Shown: piece after piece, positions 53,741 through 62,989 of the stretch
Position numbering within the stretch: position 1 is the first letter of the stretch
Layout of the letters: each line of letters opens with the position of its first letter
From: Altimarinus sp041659565
GTDB lineage: Bacteria > Patescibacteriota > Gracilibacteria > BD1-5 > UBA6164
Direction of reading: 5' to 3'
NCBI GenBank assembly: GCA_041659565.1
Contig: JBAZXZ010000001.1
Location: 285,517-349,516, forward strand
DNA: 64,000 nt
The notes under the pieces: generated by a model
What the model saw: the letters and a program-made list of their open reading frames with translations, nothing else
Told to the model about the DNA's origin: nothing
The model's database searches: none
Position numbers and translations under genes: made by a program

Positions 53741-54139
53741 ATGAAATGATTTAATGCAAACATAGAAAAAGAAACTTTAGAAAATAATAATTTTCGTAAA
53801 GTATTATACACTTGAAAGCATAGCCAACTTGTACTTATGAGTTTAAAACCTCTTGAAGAAATCGGCATGGAAGTACATGCTGAAAATGATCAATTTTTTC
53901 GTTTTGAACAAGGACAATGAAAATGTATAATTGATGGTAATGAATATGCAGTTAGCGATTGAAGTGCAATAGTTGTGCCAGCATGAGCAAACCACAATGT
54001 AATAAATATCTCGGCTACTGAAAGCTTGAAAATGTATACTATTTATTCTCCAGCTCATCATAAAGACGGAATAGTAAGAATTACTAAAGAAGATGCAGAA
54101 ACAAATGAAGAAGAATTTGATGGGGTTACTAGTGAGTAA
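53741..54139 (+). CDS. Cupin-domain protein
   Basis: A 132-aa single cupin. Motif 1: GMEVHAENDQFFRFEQGQGKC (metal ligands in H..E/ND.F); motif 2: VSDGSAIVVPAGANHNVIN. These barrels bind metals or small ligands; the substrate is not evident. The N-terminus (FRKVLYTGKHSQLVLMSLKP) is typical of small cupins. It is 31 nt upstream of the methyltransferase gene and may be co-transcribed. Confidence 0.85.
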
Positions 54140-54170
54140 AAACGATAAATATTAATGATTTATTTTATAT

Positions 54171-55094
54171 ATGAATAAGAGATATAATATAGTAGAAACC
54201 TGCTATGATATGCTAGATGTCGCATTTTATGGAGATGTGACAGATTTTACAGATGGAAAATATAATGGTATTGATTCAATATGCTATATTAAAGCCCAAG
54301 AAAACAAAGCTGAATGGCTTTTAGATAAAGTAAAATGTAAGAAAGGTTCTTCATTACTTGATATTGGTTGTGGCTATGGAAGAATTGTAGAAACTGCTAA
54401 TAGACACGGATCAAAAGCAATGGGAATTACTTTATCAAAGTATCAACAAGTTCGAAATATTAAAAAAGGCCTTAATGTTGAGGTAATGAACTATTTAGAT
54501 ATTCCAAAAGAATGGAATAATTATTTTGATTGTGTTATAGCCAATGGTTCTATTGAACATTTTACCCAAGTACAAGATGCTATTGATGGAAAACAAGATG
54601 AAATACTTAGAAACTTTTTTAAAATATGTCATAGAATAATGAAGCCTGGTTCTAGACTTGCTACTACAGTAATGCATTTTACTGAAAAAACAAACCCTAA
54701 TATAATAGCAAAAGGTTCTAAATCTTTTTCTTCTGAATCAGATGAAGCTCATTTGGCAAAAGTTTTATTAGAAAATCTAGGTTGATGGTATCCATATAAA
54801 AATCAATTAGAAAAATGTGCAAAAGGATTATTTGTTTTAGAAAGCAGAGAAGATGGAACACATGATTACCATTTAACTTCAGAATATTGGCTAAATGCAA
54901 TCAAGTTAGCTTTAAAAACTAAACCTATGGTTTATATTTCTATTATTGGCAAGTTCTTAAGAAATCCTCGTGCTGCTTTGGGAATGTTAGACACTTGGTT
55001 ATTTTCACAATCATGGATGTGGCAATTTAGACCAAGAAAAGATGGTAAAGCACCAACCACATTATATCGTGATATTTGGAAAAGAGTAGATTAA
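54171..55094 (+). CDS. SAM-dependent methyltransferase (cyclopropane-synthase-like), codon use atypical
   Basis: A 307-aa class I methyltransferase. The SAM site is LLDIGCGYGRIVETANRHG and FDCVIANGSIEHF, and the start (YDMLDVAFYGDVTDFTDGKY) resembles cyclopropane-fatty-acid synthase-type enzymes. The substrate is not clear. It has about 20 glycines but only one TGA (LENLG/WYPYK). All others are GGN, quite unlike neighbours where TGA dominates, and it uses more CGN and GCN. This suggests recent acquisition from a standard-code donor. Confidence 0.85.
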
Positions 55095-55233
55095 AAGATG
55101 AGTCAGTTGAATTTATAAAATAAATACCTTAAATAATTTTATTCTTTAAAAAAACTTGCAAATTTATAAATTATATTATAATATAAAAATAATTATGGGT
55201 ACCCATTTATATTTAATTTTTATATTTCAATTT

Positions 55234-55902
55234 ATGCCAAATAATCCAAAACCAGAAAATACTGATGAACATACTGCAAAAGCTTCTTTATTTTACACAA
55301 GTTTAAAACAAATTCAAAATGCTGAAGAAAAAATAAAGGAATATAAAGAATTAATAGCACTACAAGAATGGATAAAATCAAAAGCTGAATGAATTATAAA
55401 TATCCTTACATGAAAAATAACAATTTCAGATATAGCTCCAATGATGCCAAAAACTTGGGAAAATAATCCTGAACTCTCAAGTAGGTATGATAATCTTATA
55501 CAAACAATACAAAATAATCCTCAATGGTGGATTGAATGGAAAGATAAAATAGAACTTCAAGATGAATGAATTAATTTCAAAGAATTACATTTAATATTGG
55601 ATTTAGATGATTTACCAGAAATTAAAAATTGGGATGATTGAAAAAAAGAAGGTATAATGAAATACATTCCAGAAATAGCTGATTTTAGAGGAATTAAGTC
55701 TTTTATCAGTCATGCTTGAAATGAAAATAGAAAATTATTAGAAAATTTTCTAGGTCTTAATAATGGTTTATACTGGTCATCAACTGAATTTCCTTGAGAT
55801 AAAACAAAAGCATATAAAATGGGCTTTGCAGATTATGCTAATAGTGATACTGTTGATAGCAAGAAGAATGATTGAAGAATAAGAACTATACAAAGATATT
55901 AA
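55234..55902 (+). CDS. Hypothetical protein with DUF1566-like C-terminus
   Basis: A 222-aa protein starting MPNNPKPENTDEHTAKASLF; an upstream ATG at 55195 would add a hydrophobic 13-residue lead. The first half is helical and charged. The C-terminal 70 residues (GLYWSSTEFPGDKTKAYKMG, then SKKNDGRIRTIQRY) resemble the end of DUF1566/formylglycine-enzyme-like domains, which read YWSST...W...VRxVR. Function unknown. Preceded by a palindromic GGTACC (55199-55204). Confidence 0.6.
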
Positions 55903-55989
55903 AAAAATTATATTTATGAATAAATTAAACTTTTCATTTTTGCTAAAATATATATAATAACTCTAATTTAAAATATAATTTTTACAATT

Positions 55990-56163
55990 ATGCAAACATT
56001 AGAAACTCATACAAATAAAAGAACTATTCATTTTTTGAGTATTAAAATTGGTACTAAAAAAACTAAAAAAGTTTGAGATGTTTTAAAAAATCTTTGACTT
56101 AATAAATTATGAACTTGAAAAAGTGATTTAAGTATTAATCATGATAATATTTTATATAAATAG
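55990..56163 (+). CDS. Putative antitoxin of a PIN toxin, 57 aa
   Basis: A small Lys-rich protein (MQTLETHTNKRTIHFLSIKI ... GDVLKNLGLNKLGTGKSD) ending two bases before the PIN-domain toxin gene. Size and position are those of VapB-type antitoxins, but no DNA-binding motif is clear. Called from context. Confidence 0.5.
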
Positions 56164-56165
56164 TT

Positions 56166-56561
56166 ATGAAATCATATATTTTTGATACTTCTTTTTTAGT
56201 ATCACTCCTTGATATTGATGATATTAATCATAAAAAAGCTTTGGAAATAATTTCAGATTTAGAAATTTGAAATTATAAAAATAAGTTTTTTATAAATGAT
56301 ATTATACTAAACGAAACTTACACTGTTTTTAATTATAAAAAATGATTTGAGTTTTTAGAAAAACTTGAAGCATTTTTTGATCAAATTGAATTAATTTATC
56401 TTTCTTGAAATAATGAAGAATATATTTCATTTTTTAAAATGATTTTATGAAAAGTCTCAGTTGCTGATAGTAGTGTATTATATGACAGTTTCAAACATAA
56501 TTTAAAGATACTTACTTTTGATAAAGAAATGATAAAGTTAAGTGAAAAATATAGAGTATAG
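56166..56561 (+). CDS. PIN-domain toxin (VapC-like RNase)
   Basis: A 131-aa PIN domain. Acidic active-site residues are visible: YIFDTSFLVSLLD (first Asp), DIILNETYTVFN (Glu), VSVADSSVLYDSF (Asp) and LTFDKEM (last Asp). VapC-type PIN proteins cleave tRNA or rRNA when freed from their antitoxin. The gene follows a 57-aa gene by 2 nt, the standard antitoxin-toxin order. Confidence 0.78.
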
Positions 56562-56621
56562 TTTGTATTAAAATAGGAATTTAATAGTTTAACGAGTGAA
56601 TAAATAATCAAATATATAATT

Positions 56622-57203
56622 ATGACTGAAAAAATATTAACTATTGGTAATAATCCTACTGATTCTTTTAATCTTATATGAATTGCAAAAGGAAGTTATG
56701 TTTTAGCAAGAACAGCATTAAATTATCCTATGGCGATGTTTTCTTTTTTGCCTACATCTATACATTTAATACATCATTCAATAGAGACATATATAAAAGC
56801 ATTTTTAGTGAATGAATCAATTAAATACCCCTTCTGAAAAAAATGACATATATTAACAGATTTGATAGAATTATGATACAAAAAATCAGCAAAACTTTCT
56901 TTTTTTTATGACAAAATTCTATGTAGAAGTAATTTTAAAAAATTATTAATTGAATTAGATTATACTTATAATAATAATAGATACTCTTTCGCAGGTTATA
57001 GTATAAAAACTGATGAGTTAATTGATTTATTTGATGAAATAATTTATATTTTTTTAGAAAATTTTTGTCTATTAATTAATAGAGAATATAAAGAAATTGA
57101 TAATTTATGGCAAATAGATATACCAGAAGATTTTTTATACTCTATGGAATATAGACAAAAACAACAATTCATCTTTTGTATAATACCAAAACATTATAAT
57201 TAA
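56622..57203 (+). CDS. HEPN-like helical protein, 193 aa
   Basis: A soluble helical protein. The first third (GIAKGSYVLARTALNYP, SIHLIHHSIETYIKAFLV, KKGHILTDLIELGYK) resembles HEPN domains that accompany nucleotidyltransferases (helix with HHSIE..KAFL then HxLxxLI). No RX4-6H ribonuclease motif is seen. No nucleotidyltransferase gene is adjacent. It could act as an antitoxin-type or binding protein. Tentative. Confidence 0.5.
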
Positions 57204-57250
57204 TAAAACTTTTCATTTAAAAAATCCCTCAAAAAAATTTGACTTTAAAA

Positions 57251-57277
57251 TTATCACCCCCATAATATGGGTGATAA
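57251..57277. promoter_or_regulatory. CIRCE-like operator upstream of groES
   Basis: TTATCACCC-N9-GGGTGATAA: perfect 9-bp arms and exactly 9-nt spacer, the CIRCE geometry (consensus TTAGCACTC-N9-GAGTGCTAA), 25 nt before groES. The arms differ from consensus at positions 4 and 8. HrcA is the expected repressor; its gene is not in the window. Confidence 0.75.
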
Positions 57278-57302
57278 TTTATTTTTTAATTTAAACTAAA
57301 TT

Positions 57303-57578
57303 ATGTTAAAACCTTTAAGTGATAGAGTGGTACTTAAAGCCACAGAAAAAGAAAATATAACAAAGAGTGGTATCTACATACCAGAAACTGCAAACAAAGA
57401 AAAACCTTATATGTATGAAGTAGTTGCTATCTGACCTGGTAAAAAAGACTCTCCTATGGATAGTATAAAAATATGAAATAAAGTTCTTTGTGGACAATAT
57501 GCCTGAGACGATATTAAAATTGATGGACAAGAATACAAAATAATCTGAATTGATTATATATTAGCGATTATTGAGTAA
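57303..57578 (+). CDS. groES: Co-chaperonin GroES
   Basis: A 91-aa GroES. MLKPLSDRVVLKATEKENIT (family KPLxDRVxV), the mobile loop TKSGIYIPETANKEKP, VVAIGPGKK, and CGQYAGDDIKIDGQEYKIIG are all present. It caps the GroEL cage. It sits after the CIRCE-like operator. A 256-nt repeat-filled gap separates it from groEL, unusually long for this operon. Confidence 0.96.
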
Positions 57579-57834
57579 TAGAAAATCCCCCTACCCCCTT
57601 AATAAGGGGGACAAAAAAACATTTAGAAATATGGGGTCTTAGGGGGTGAGATTCTAGTGACTACTTACAGAAACCACTAAACATAAATTCTGAAATTCGA
57701 AACCCCCTAAATTTTTTGCTTACTTTTGAATCCAAAAGTGAGAAAGATAAAACATTTATTATGAAATTAAAGACACAATACAAGGTAGATTCCCTTCTTC
57801 AAGGGAATGACAATATTTCCTAACACAAAACACT
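57579..57834. repeat. Repeat-filled gap between groES and groEL
   Basis: No gene. It contains CCCCCTACCCCCTTAATAAG/GGGGGAC (57588-57613), a hairpin with G/C-rich arms, further GGGGT/CCCCC blocks, a fragment of the island-border repeat (TTGCTTACTTTTGAATCC, 57716-57745), and a GATTCCC...GGGAATGAC palindromic unit (57786-57811). Confidence 0.7.
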
Positions 57835-59493
57835 ATGAGTAAACAAATAAAATTTAGCGATGATGCAAGACAAAAAATATTCGCATGAATAGAAAAAGTA
57901 GCCAAAGTTGTTACTGTGACTATGTGACCAAAATGAAGAAATGTGATACTAGATAAATGATATGGTTCTCCTCAAATCACAAACGATGGAGTAACTATTG
58001 CAAAAGAAATAGATTTAGAAGATAAATTTGAAAACCTATGAGCAGAACTTGTAAAAGAAGCTGCAGAAAAGACAAATAAACTAGCTTGAGATGGTACAAC
58101 TACTGCTACCCTACTTACTTATGCTCTTGCAAAAGAATGACTTAGATACATAAAAAACTGAGTTAATTCTGTTGAATTAAAAAATGGTATGAAAAAAGCA
58201 TGAGAAAAAATCAATGAAGAATTGATAAAAAATGCAAAAATGATTAATACAAAAGAAGAAATTGCACAAGTTGCAACTATCTCTGCACAAGACAACGAAA
58301 TCGGTAATATCATAGCTCTAGCTATGGATAAAGTATGAAATAACTGAGTAATAACAGTTGAGGAATGACAAACATTTGGACTTGATGTAGAAGTAATGGA
58401 ATGAATGCAGTTTGATCAAGGTTATGTAAGTCCTTATATGATTACAAATGCTGAAAAAATGGAAGCTTCTATGAAAGATGCACCTATTCTTATAATAGAT
58501 AGTAAAATCTCAAATACGAAGGATTTATTACCTATTTTAGAACAACTAGTTGGGTCAGGTAGAAAGGATCTAGTTATCATTGCTGATGATATGGACTGAG
58601 AAGCTCTAACTACGATTATACTAAATAAACTAAAATGAATTTTAAATATACTTGCAATCAAAGCTCCTTGATTTGGTGATAGAAAAAAAGAAATGATTCA
58701 AGATATAGCAGTTTTAACTTGAGCAAGAGTTATAACTTCAGAACTTGGTATGAAACTTGAAAATGCTACTTTAGATTATTTATGACATGCAAATAATGTA
58801 ATAGCTTCAAAAGATAAAACTATTATAGTTGGTTGAGAATGAGATACAAAAGAAATACAAGAAAGAGTTGCTATGATAAAACAACAAATAGAAATCTCCA
58901 CTAGCGATTATGATAAAGAAAAAATGATGGAAAGACTAGCTAAATTATCAGGTTGAGTTGCTGTTATAAAAGTATGAGCAGCAAGTGAAGTAGAAATGAA
59001 AGAAAAAAAATTAAGAATAGAAGATGCTTTAAATGCTACAAGAGCCGCAGTTGAAGAATGAGTTGTTGCTTGAGGTTGAGTTGCTTTACTAAAAGCTTCT
59101 CAAATACTAGAAGGTTTAGATTTATGAAATGAAGATCAAAATATCTGAGTTTCTATAGTTAGACAAGCACTATCTTACCCAATTAGACAAATAGTTGAAA
59201 ATGCTTGAAAAGAATGAAGTGTAATAATAAATAAAATAGTTGAAGAAAAATCTATAAATTATGGTTACAATGCTGCAAATGATACATTTGTAGATATGGT
59301 AGCTTTCTGAATTATAGATCCTAAAAAAGTTGAAAGAGTTGCACTAGAAGAAGCTATAAGTTTAGCTTGAATGTTTCTTACAACTGAAGCTGCAGTAACT
59401 GAAATCCCAAAAAAAGATGATGGATGTAATTGAAATTGTAATTCTGGATGAGCAATGTGAGGTATGTGAATGCCTTGAATGGGAATGTATTAA
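57835..59493 (+). CDS. groL: Chaperonin GroEL
   Basis: A 552-aa chaperonin. Landmarks: VTVTMGPKGRNVILDKGYGS, ITNDGVTIAKEIDLED, LAGDGTTTATLL (ATP site), QFDQGYVSPYMITN, KAPGFGDRKKEMIQDIAVLTG, EDALNATRAAVEEGVVAGGG and the flexible GGM-rich C-terminus (GGAMGGMGMPGMGMY). A short Cys-containing stretch (GCNGNCNSGG) precedes the GGM tail, which is unusual. Many invariant glycines are TGA. Followed by a strong terminator. Confidence 0.97.
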
Positions 59494-59505
59494 GAAATAC
59501 ACATT

Positions 59506-59548
59506 AAAAAATAAAAAAGTCAAATAAAATTTGACTTTTTTATTTTTT
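59506..59548 (+). terminator. Intrinsic terminator of groEL
   Basis: Stem AAAAATAAAAAAGTCAAA with its complement, loop TAAAA, followed by T residues. Confidence 0.8.
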
Positions 59549-59585
59549 AAAATATATTACTTTTTATAGATTTAACACAAATTTT

Positions 59586-59660
59586 ATGCAAACAACAATA
59601 CAAACTACATTTTTCTTTTCTTTTTATTTCTTTTATTTTAAATGAAGGATTAGTGTTTAG
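59586..59660 (+). CDS. Phe-rich leader peptide of the attenuator
   Basis: ATG 59586 opens a 24-codon ORF. MQTTIQTT is followed by FFFSFYFFYF (7 Phe and 2 Tyr in 10 residues), then KGRISV and TAG (TGA read as Gly). Position, size and composition are those of the pheA/pheS leader peptides: ribosome stalling at Phe codons when charged tRNA-Phe is scarce would shift the downstream RNA fold. Confidence 0.75.
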
Positions 59661-59717
59661 TGTATAAAAAAATTAAAAACATAAAATCCTTCAAAAAGAC
59701 TTGAAGGATTTTTTTAT
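59643..59717 (+). promoter_or_regulatory. Phe transcription attenuator (antiterminator/terminator)
   Basis: Segment TGAAGGATT (59643-59651) can pair with AATCCTTCA (59685-59693). That same segment is the 5' arm of a terminator with TTGAAGGATT (59701-59710), followed by TTTTTT. The two hairpins exclude each other. The first segment lies at the end of the Phe-rich leader ORF, so a ribosome stalled at Phe codons would leave it free to form the antiterminator. It controls the prephenate dehydratase gene 20 nt downstream. Confidence 0.75.
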
Positions 59718-59736
59718 TTTAATAAGAATTTAACAA

Positions 59737-60825
59737 ATGCAAGTAGCTTGATTAAAAGAGTGATCATATACACATGAAGTACGGAAAAAGATTTGAAGCC
59801 CTTGAAAATATGAATCACAAAATTCAAATAAAGAAACAATAGATTTTATTAAATGAACTAGGTGAATATGAATTTTACCTAAGGTAAATATCTATTGATG
59901 ACCAGTAGAAGAAGTGATGTCTAATATATGGAAATTGAAAGAAGCTCATATGTTATGATATTATCCGCTAAAAATACATCATATACTTGCCTGAAGTTGA
60001 GATATATTAGACTTAACTGAAGTACATGCTCATCCTCAGGCACTGATGCAATGTTCAAGGTGATTAAAAAAGTTATGAGCAAATCCTGAATTATTAATAA
60101 AAGAAGCCTACAAAACTCCTAAAATATATGAAACTGAAGAATTTATTATAGAAATAAGTGATGAGGTATGAGGGTTAGAGGATATATTAGAAATTATATG
60201 AAGGCATTGAATAAATATTGAATATCTTCACTCTGTTCCACATTGAAAATGAAAATATAGATTTTACCTACTGATTAAAGATTACAATTTAGATAAGATG
60301 ACTTCCAAAAGTATAAAATCTGAATTAAAAGATGTATGATGAAAAATTTTTCAAGAAAAATACAATAATGAATTGGAAGATTGAGATATAAAACTAGTAT
60401 CAAGAAATACAAATGTAGATTGAATTCAAAATGCTAAAATAGATAAAAGGATATGAATAATTTGTAGTAAAGAAACAGCTCAAGCTAATTGATTAAATAT
60501 CCTTAAAGATAATATCTGACCAATAGATAATGAAACTCATTTTAGTATTATATCAACTTTAAAAGATGTAAATCCTAATGACTTCAAATGACTAGTTAAT
60601 GATAAAGTTATGTGATTATTAACATTACCAGATGAAGTTTGAGTTCTTGCAAAATCACTTATGTTTATAAAAGACATATGATTATCTCTTAGTTTTATTA
60701 TGTCTTTGGCTAACAATATATGATGGTATGATTTTCCTTTAGTTATGGAAAGATGAGTAAACTGAGAAATTAAAGAAATCCAAGAAAAAATAAAACAAAT
60801 ATGATGAAATTTAAGAGCTATTTAA
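59737..60825 (+). CDS. pheA: Prephenate dehydratase with two ACT domains
   Basis: A 362-aa enzyme (prephenate to phenylpyruvate). The PDT domain begins GLKEGSYTHEVRKKIG and continues to LDLTEVHAHPQALMQC. An extra ACT domain follows (IIEISDEVGGLEDILEIIG, INIEYLHSVPHG, about residues 135-225). PDT resumes with LVSRNTNVDGIQNAKIDKRI, SKETAQANGLNIL and DNETHFSII. A normal C-terminal ACT (TLPDEVGVLAKSLMFIKDIG) ends the protein. Usually the PDT core is continuous with one C-terminal ACT that binds Phe. Expression is probably attenuated by Phe through the leader just upstream. Confidence 0.82.
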
Positions 60826-60896
60826 AGTTTAAAATTTTGAATTAATAAAAAAATGCATAAAATAATTTCACATTTAAAATTAATAATTAACAATTA

Positions 60897-61340
60897 ATGA
60901 AATTTATAAATAATAAATCAGGTTTTTCAATAATTGAAGTAGTAGTATCATCTATCATACTAAGTTTATCAGTTTTTTGAATCTATAAATTGATAGCCGA
61001 AAATAACAAACTCATAAATAATTCAAATAATTTTCTTGATGCAAATATACTTTTAACAAATTCTATAACTTGTCTAGAAAATATATGATTTGATAATTTA
61101 AAATCATCAAATTTCGATTCTCAAACTTGAAGTCTATATTTTGAAAATAGTTTAACAGGAAAATGCTTAACTTGAACTTATGATACAAATTATACTTTTA
61201 CATGAGTAAAATTAAACAATCTAGATTATTATCTTTACTGAATAATCACAAGTTCATGAAGTGATTATCTAAATTGGAATTTATGAGTTTATAATGAATC
61301 TGTTTGAAAAATAGAAAAAAATCGGAAAATGTGGAAGTAA
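60897..61340 (+). CDS. Type IV pilin-like protein
   Basis: A 147-aa prepilin. Short basic leader MKFINNKSG, cleavage before FSIIEVVVSSII with Glu at +5, then a hydrophobic helix and a Cys pair (TCLENIG and GKCLTGTYD) in the globular part that could form a disulfide loop. It would be exported and polymerised into a pilus or pseudopilus. No other pilus gene is in the window. Follows pheA by 71 nt. Confidence 0.78.
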
Positions 61341-61365
61341 TTTTACACAAATTATTGCACAGTCT

Positions 61366-61411
61366 CTGAGATCGGTCTTTTTAAAGAAGACCGGTCTCTT
61401 AGTTTTTTATA
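61366..61411. terminator. Terminator containing a CCGG-type palindrome
   Basis: GAGATCGGTCTT/AAGACCGGTCTC arms with a T-rich loop, followed by a T-run. The right arm contains GACCGGTC, the same core as the pair inside the cysteine-rich gene A. It separates the pilin gene (+) from rimO (-). Confidence 0.65.
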
Positions 61412-61420
61412 TATATTATA

Positions 61421-62787
61421 TTATTTTATATACCTAACTTTCTCTCATATATCAACTTTTCATTCAATTATATCTTTAAAAGGCACTATATCAAGTTCAT
61501 CTAACTCTGGAGCTTTATATTCCCATCTTATATGTACATTTTTATCATCAAAATCATACACATAACCTATAAATTCTTTTCAAATCCTATTTTGTTCTTT
61601 TTTATCATAGATTTTATTTAAAATTGCTGACATCTGTTCTACTCTATAAACTATTTCTTTATCATCAACTTTTTGATCAAGTTTGCTACTTCATGCCAAT
61701 TTCTCATCATGATACCCAAACATAGAAACACTATCAAATTCATATTTTTTAGCAAAATCTATCAAATCCTGAAATTCTAATTCTTGCTCTCATGGAAATC
61801 ATACTATAAAATTTGTATGTAAAAAAGCATCTTTAAATTCAGATTTTATAAAATCAAATAATGCAAAAATATGTTTATCATCATAAAATCTTCACATTCT
61901 TTTTAGTATTTTTGGATTTATATGCTGAACTGGTAAATCAAAATAAGGAATAAATTTTTTGAAATTTTTTAGTTTTTCTAGATGTTTTAAAGTAAGTACA
62001 TCTGGATAAAGATAAAAAAGTCTAAACCTAAAATCTAAATCTATTTTTTCAATTTCTTCCAATAATTCAAAAAGTTTAACATCTCAATATAAATCACTTC
62101 AATACCTAGTTGTGTCTTGGGAAATTATTTCTATTTCTTTAACTCATAAATTTACTAGATTTTTATTTCATCAATTATGTCTTCTATAGGTCTTGAAGTT
62201 TGATTTCATCTTATTTTTGGAATTATACAAAAACTACATCTATTATCACATCATTCTGCTATTTTTACAAATTCATAACTATAAGGTGAATTAAAAGGAA
62301 ATCTAGGATTAGTTCACGACCATACAAATGCTTTTTTATCTGAATTTAATCTCTCTAAATTTTTTAAATAATTATCTAATTTTCATTCTTTGAAATCTTG
62401 AATTTTTGATTTTATTTTTTCTGTATCTCAAAATATTTCATCTACTGTAGATTCACTTTTCTCTACAGGAATTATTTTATACAGATTTTTTAAAGTTTTT
62501 AAAAAATCATCATCTCTAACTGGGATATAACATCACATCAAAATTATTTTTTTTCATAGCTCATCATAATACTTAATAGTTTCTTCTGCTTCTTCTCTAG
62601 AACTAGATAAAAATCAGCAAGTATTAATTATTAGATACTCTACTTTCTTAGATAAAGGGTCTTCAAAAAATTTGATATCATTTTTAGTACTGGCACCTGA
62701 AAATGAAAGAATTTGTCAAATAGTAAATTCTAAATCAACTAAATTTTTACTACATCATAAGTTTATAACACTAAAATGAAATTTCAT
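61421..62787 (-). CDS. rimO: Ribosomal protein S12 methylthiotransferase RimO, frameshifted
   Basis: Radical SAM methylthiotransferase, 455 aa if the frame is restored. N-terminal UPF0004 domain INLGCSKNLVDLEFTIGQI, INTCGFLSSSREEAEE and MGCYIP; radical SAM motif CDNRCSFCIIPKIRG; then QDTTRYGSDLYGDV and PYFDLPVQH; C-terminal TRAM-like domain. SKNLVD, QDTTRYG and length favour RimO over MiaB. At about 62160 the run of T residues (5, coding A5) is one base short: the first frame meets TAG TAA at once while NLVNLGVKEIEI continues in the next. Sequencing error, mutation or slippage are all possible. Confidence 0.88.
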
Positions 62788-62989
62788 AGAATAATTAATT
62801 ATCAGTAATAATTTAAGTATAATTTTCTAGTTAAACTTGTCAAAAAAATTTATATTTCTTTTATCTTTATTCTTTAGTATTTTATCTTATATATTTTTGA
62901 TTTTAAATAAAAAAAATGATACAATATAATTGAATATTAAGACAAAATCTTTAATTATTAAAAATTAATCATTAATTACTAATTATTTT

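Noticed and set aside
59737..60825. First read as phenylalanyl-tRNA synthetase because of the Phe leader
   Set aside because: Motifs HPQALMQC, TAQANGL and two ACT segments are those of prephenate dehydratase; no class II synthetase motif is present.
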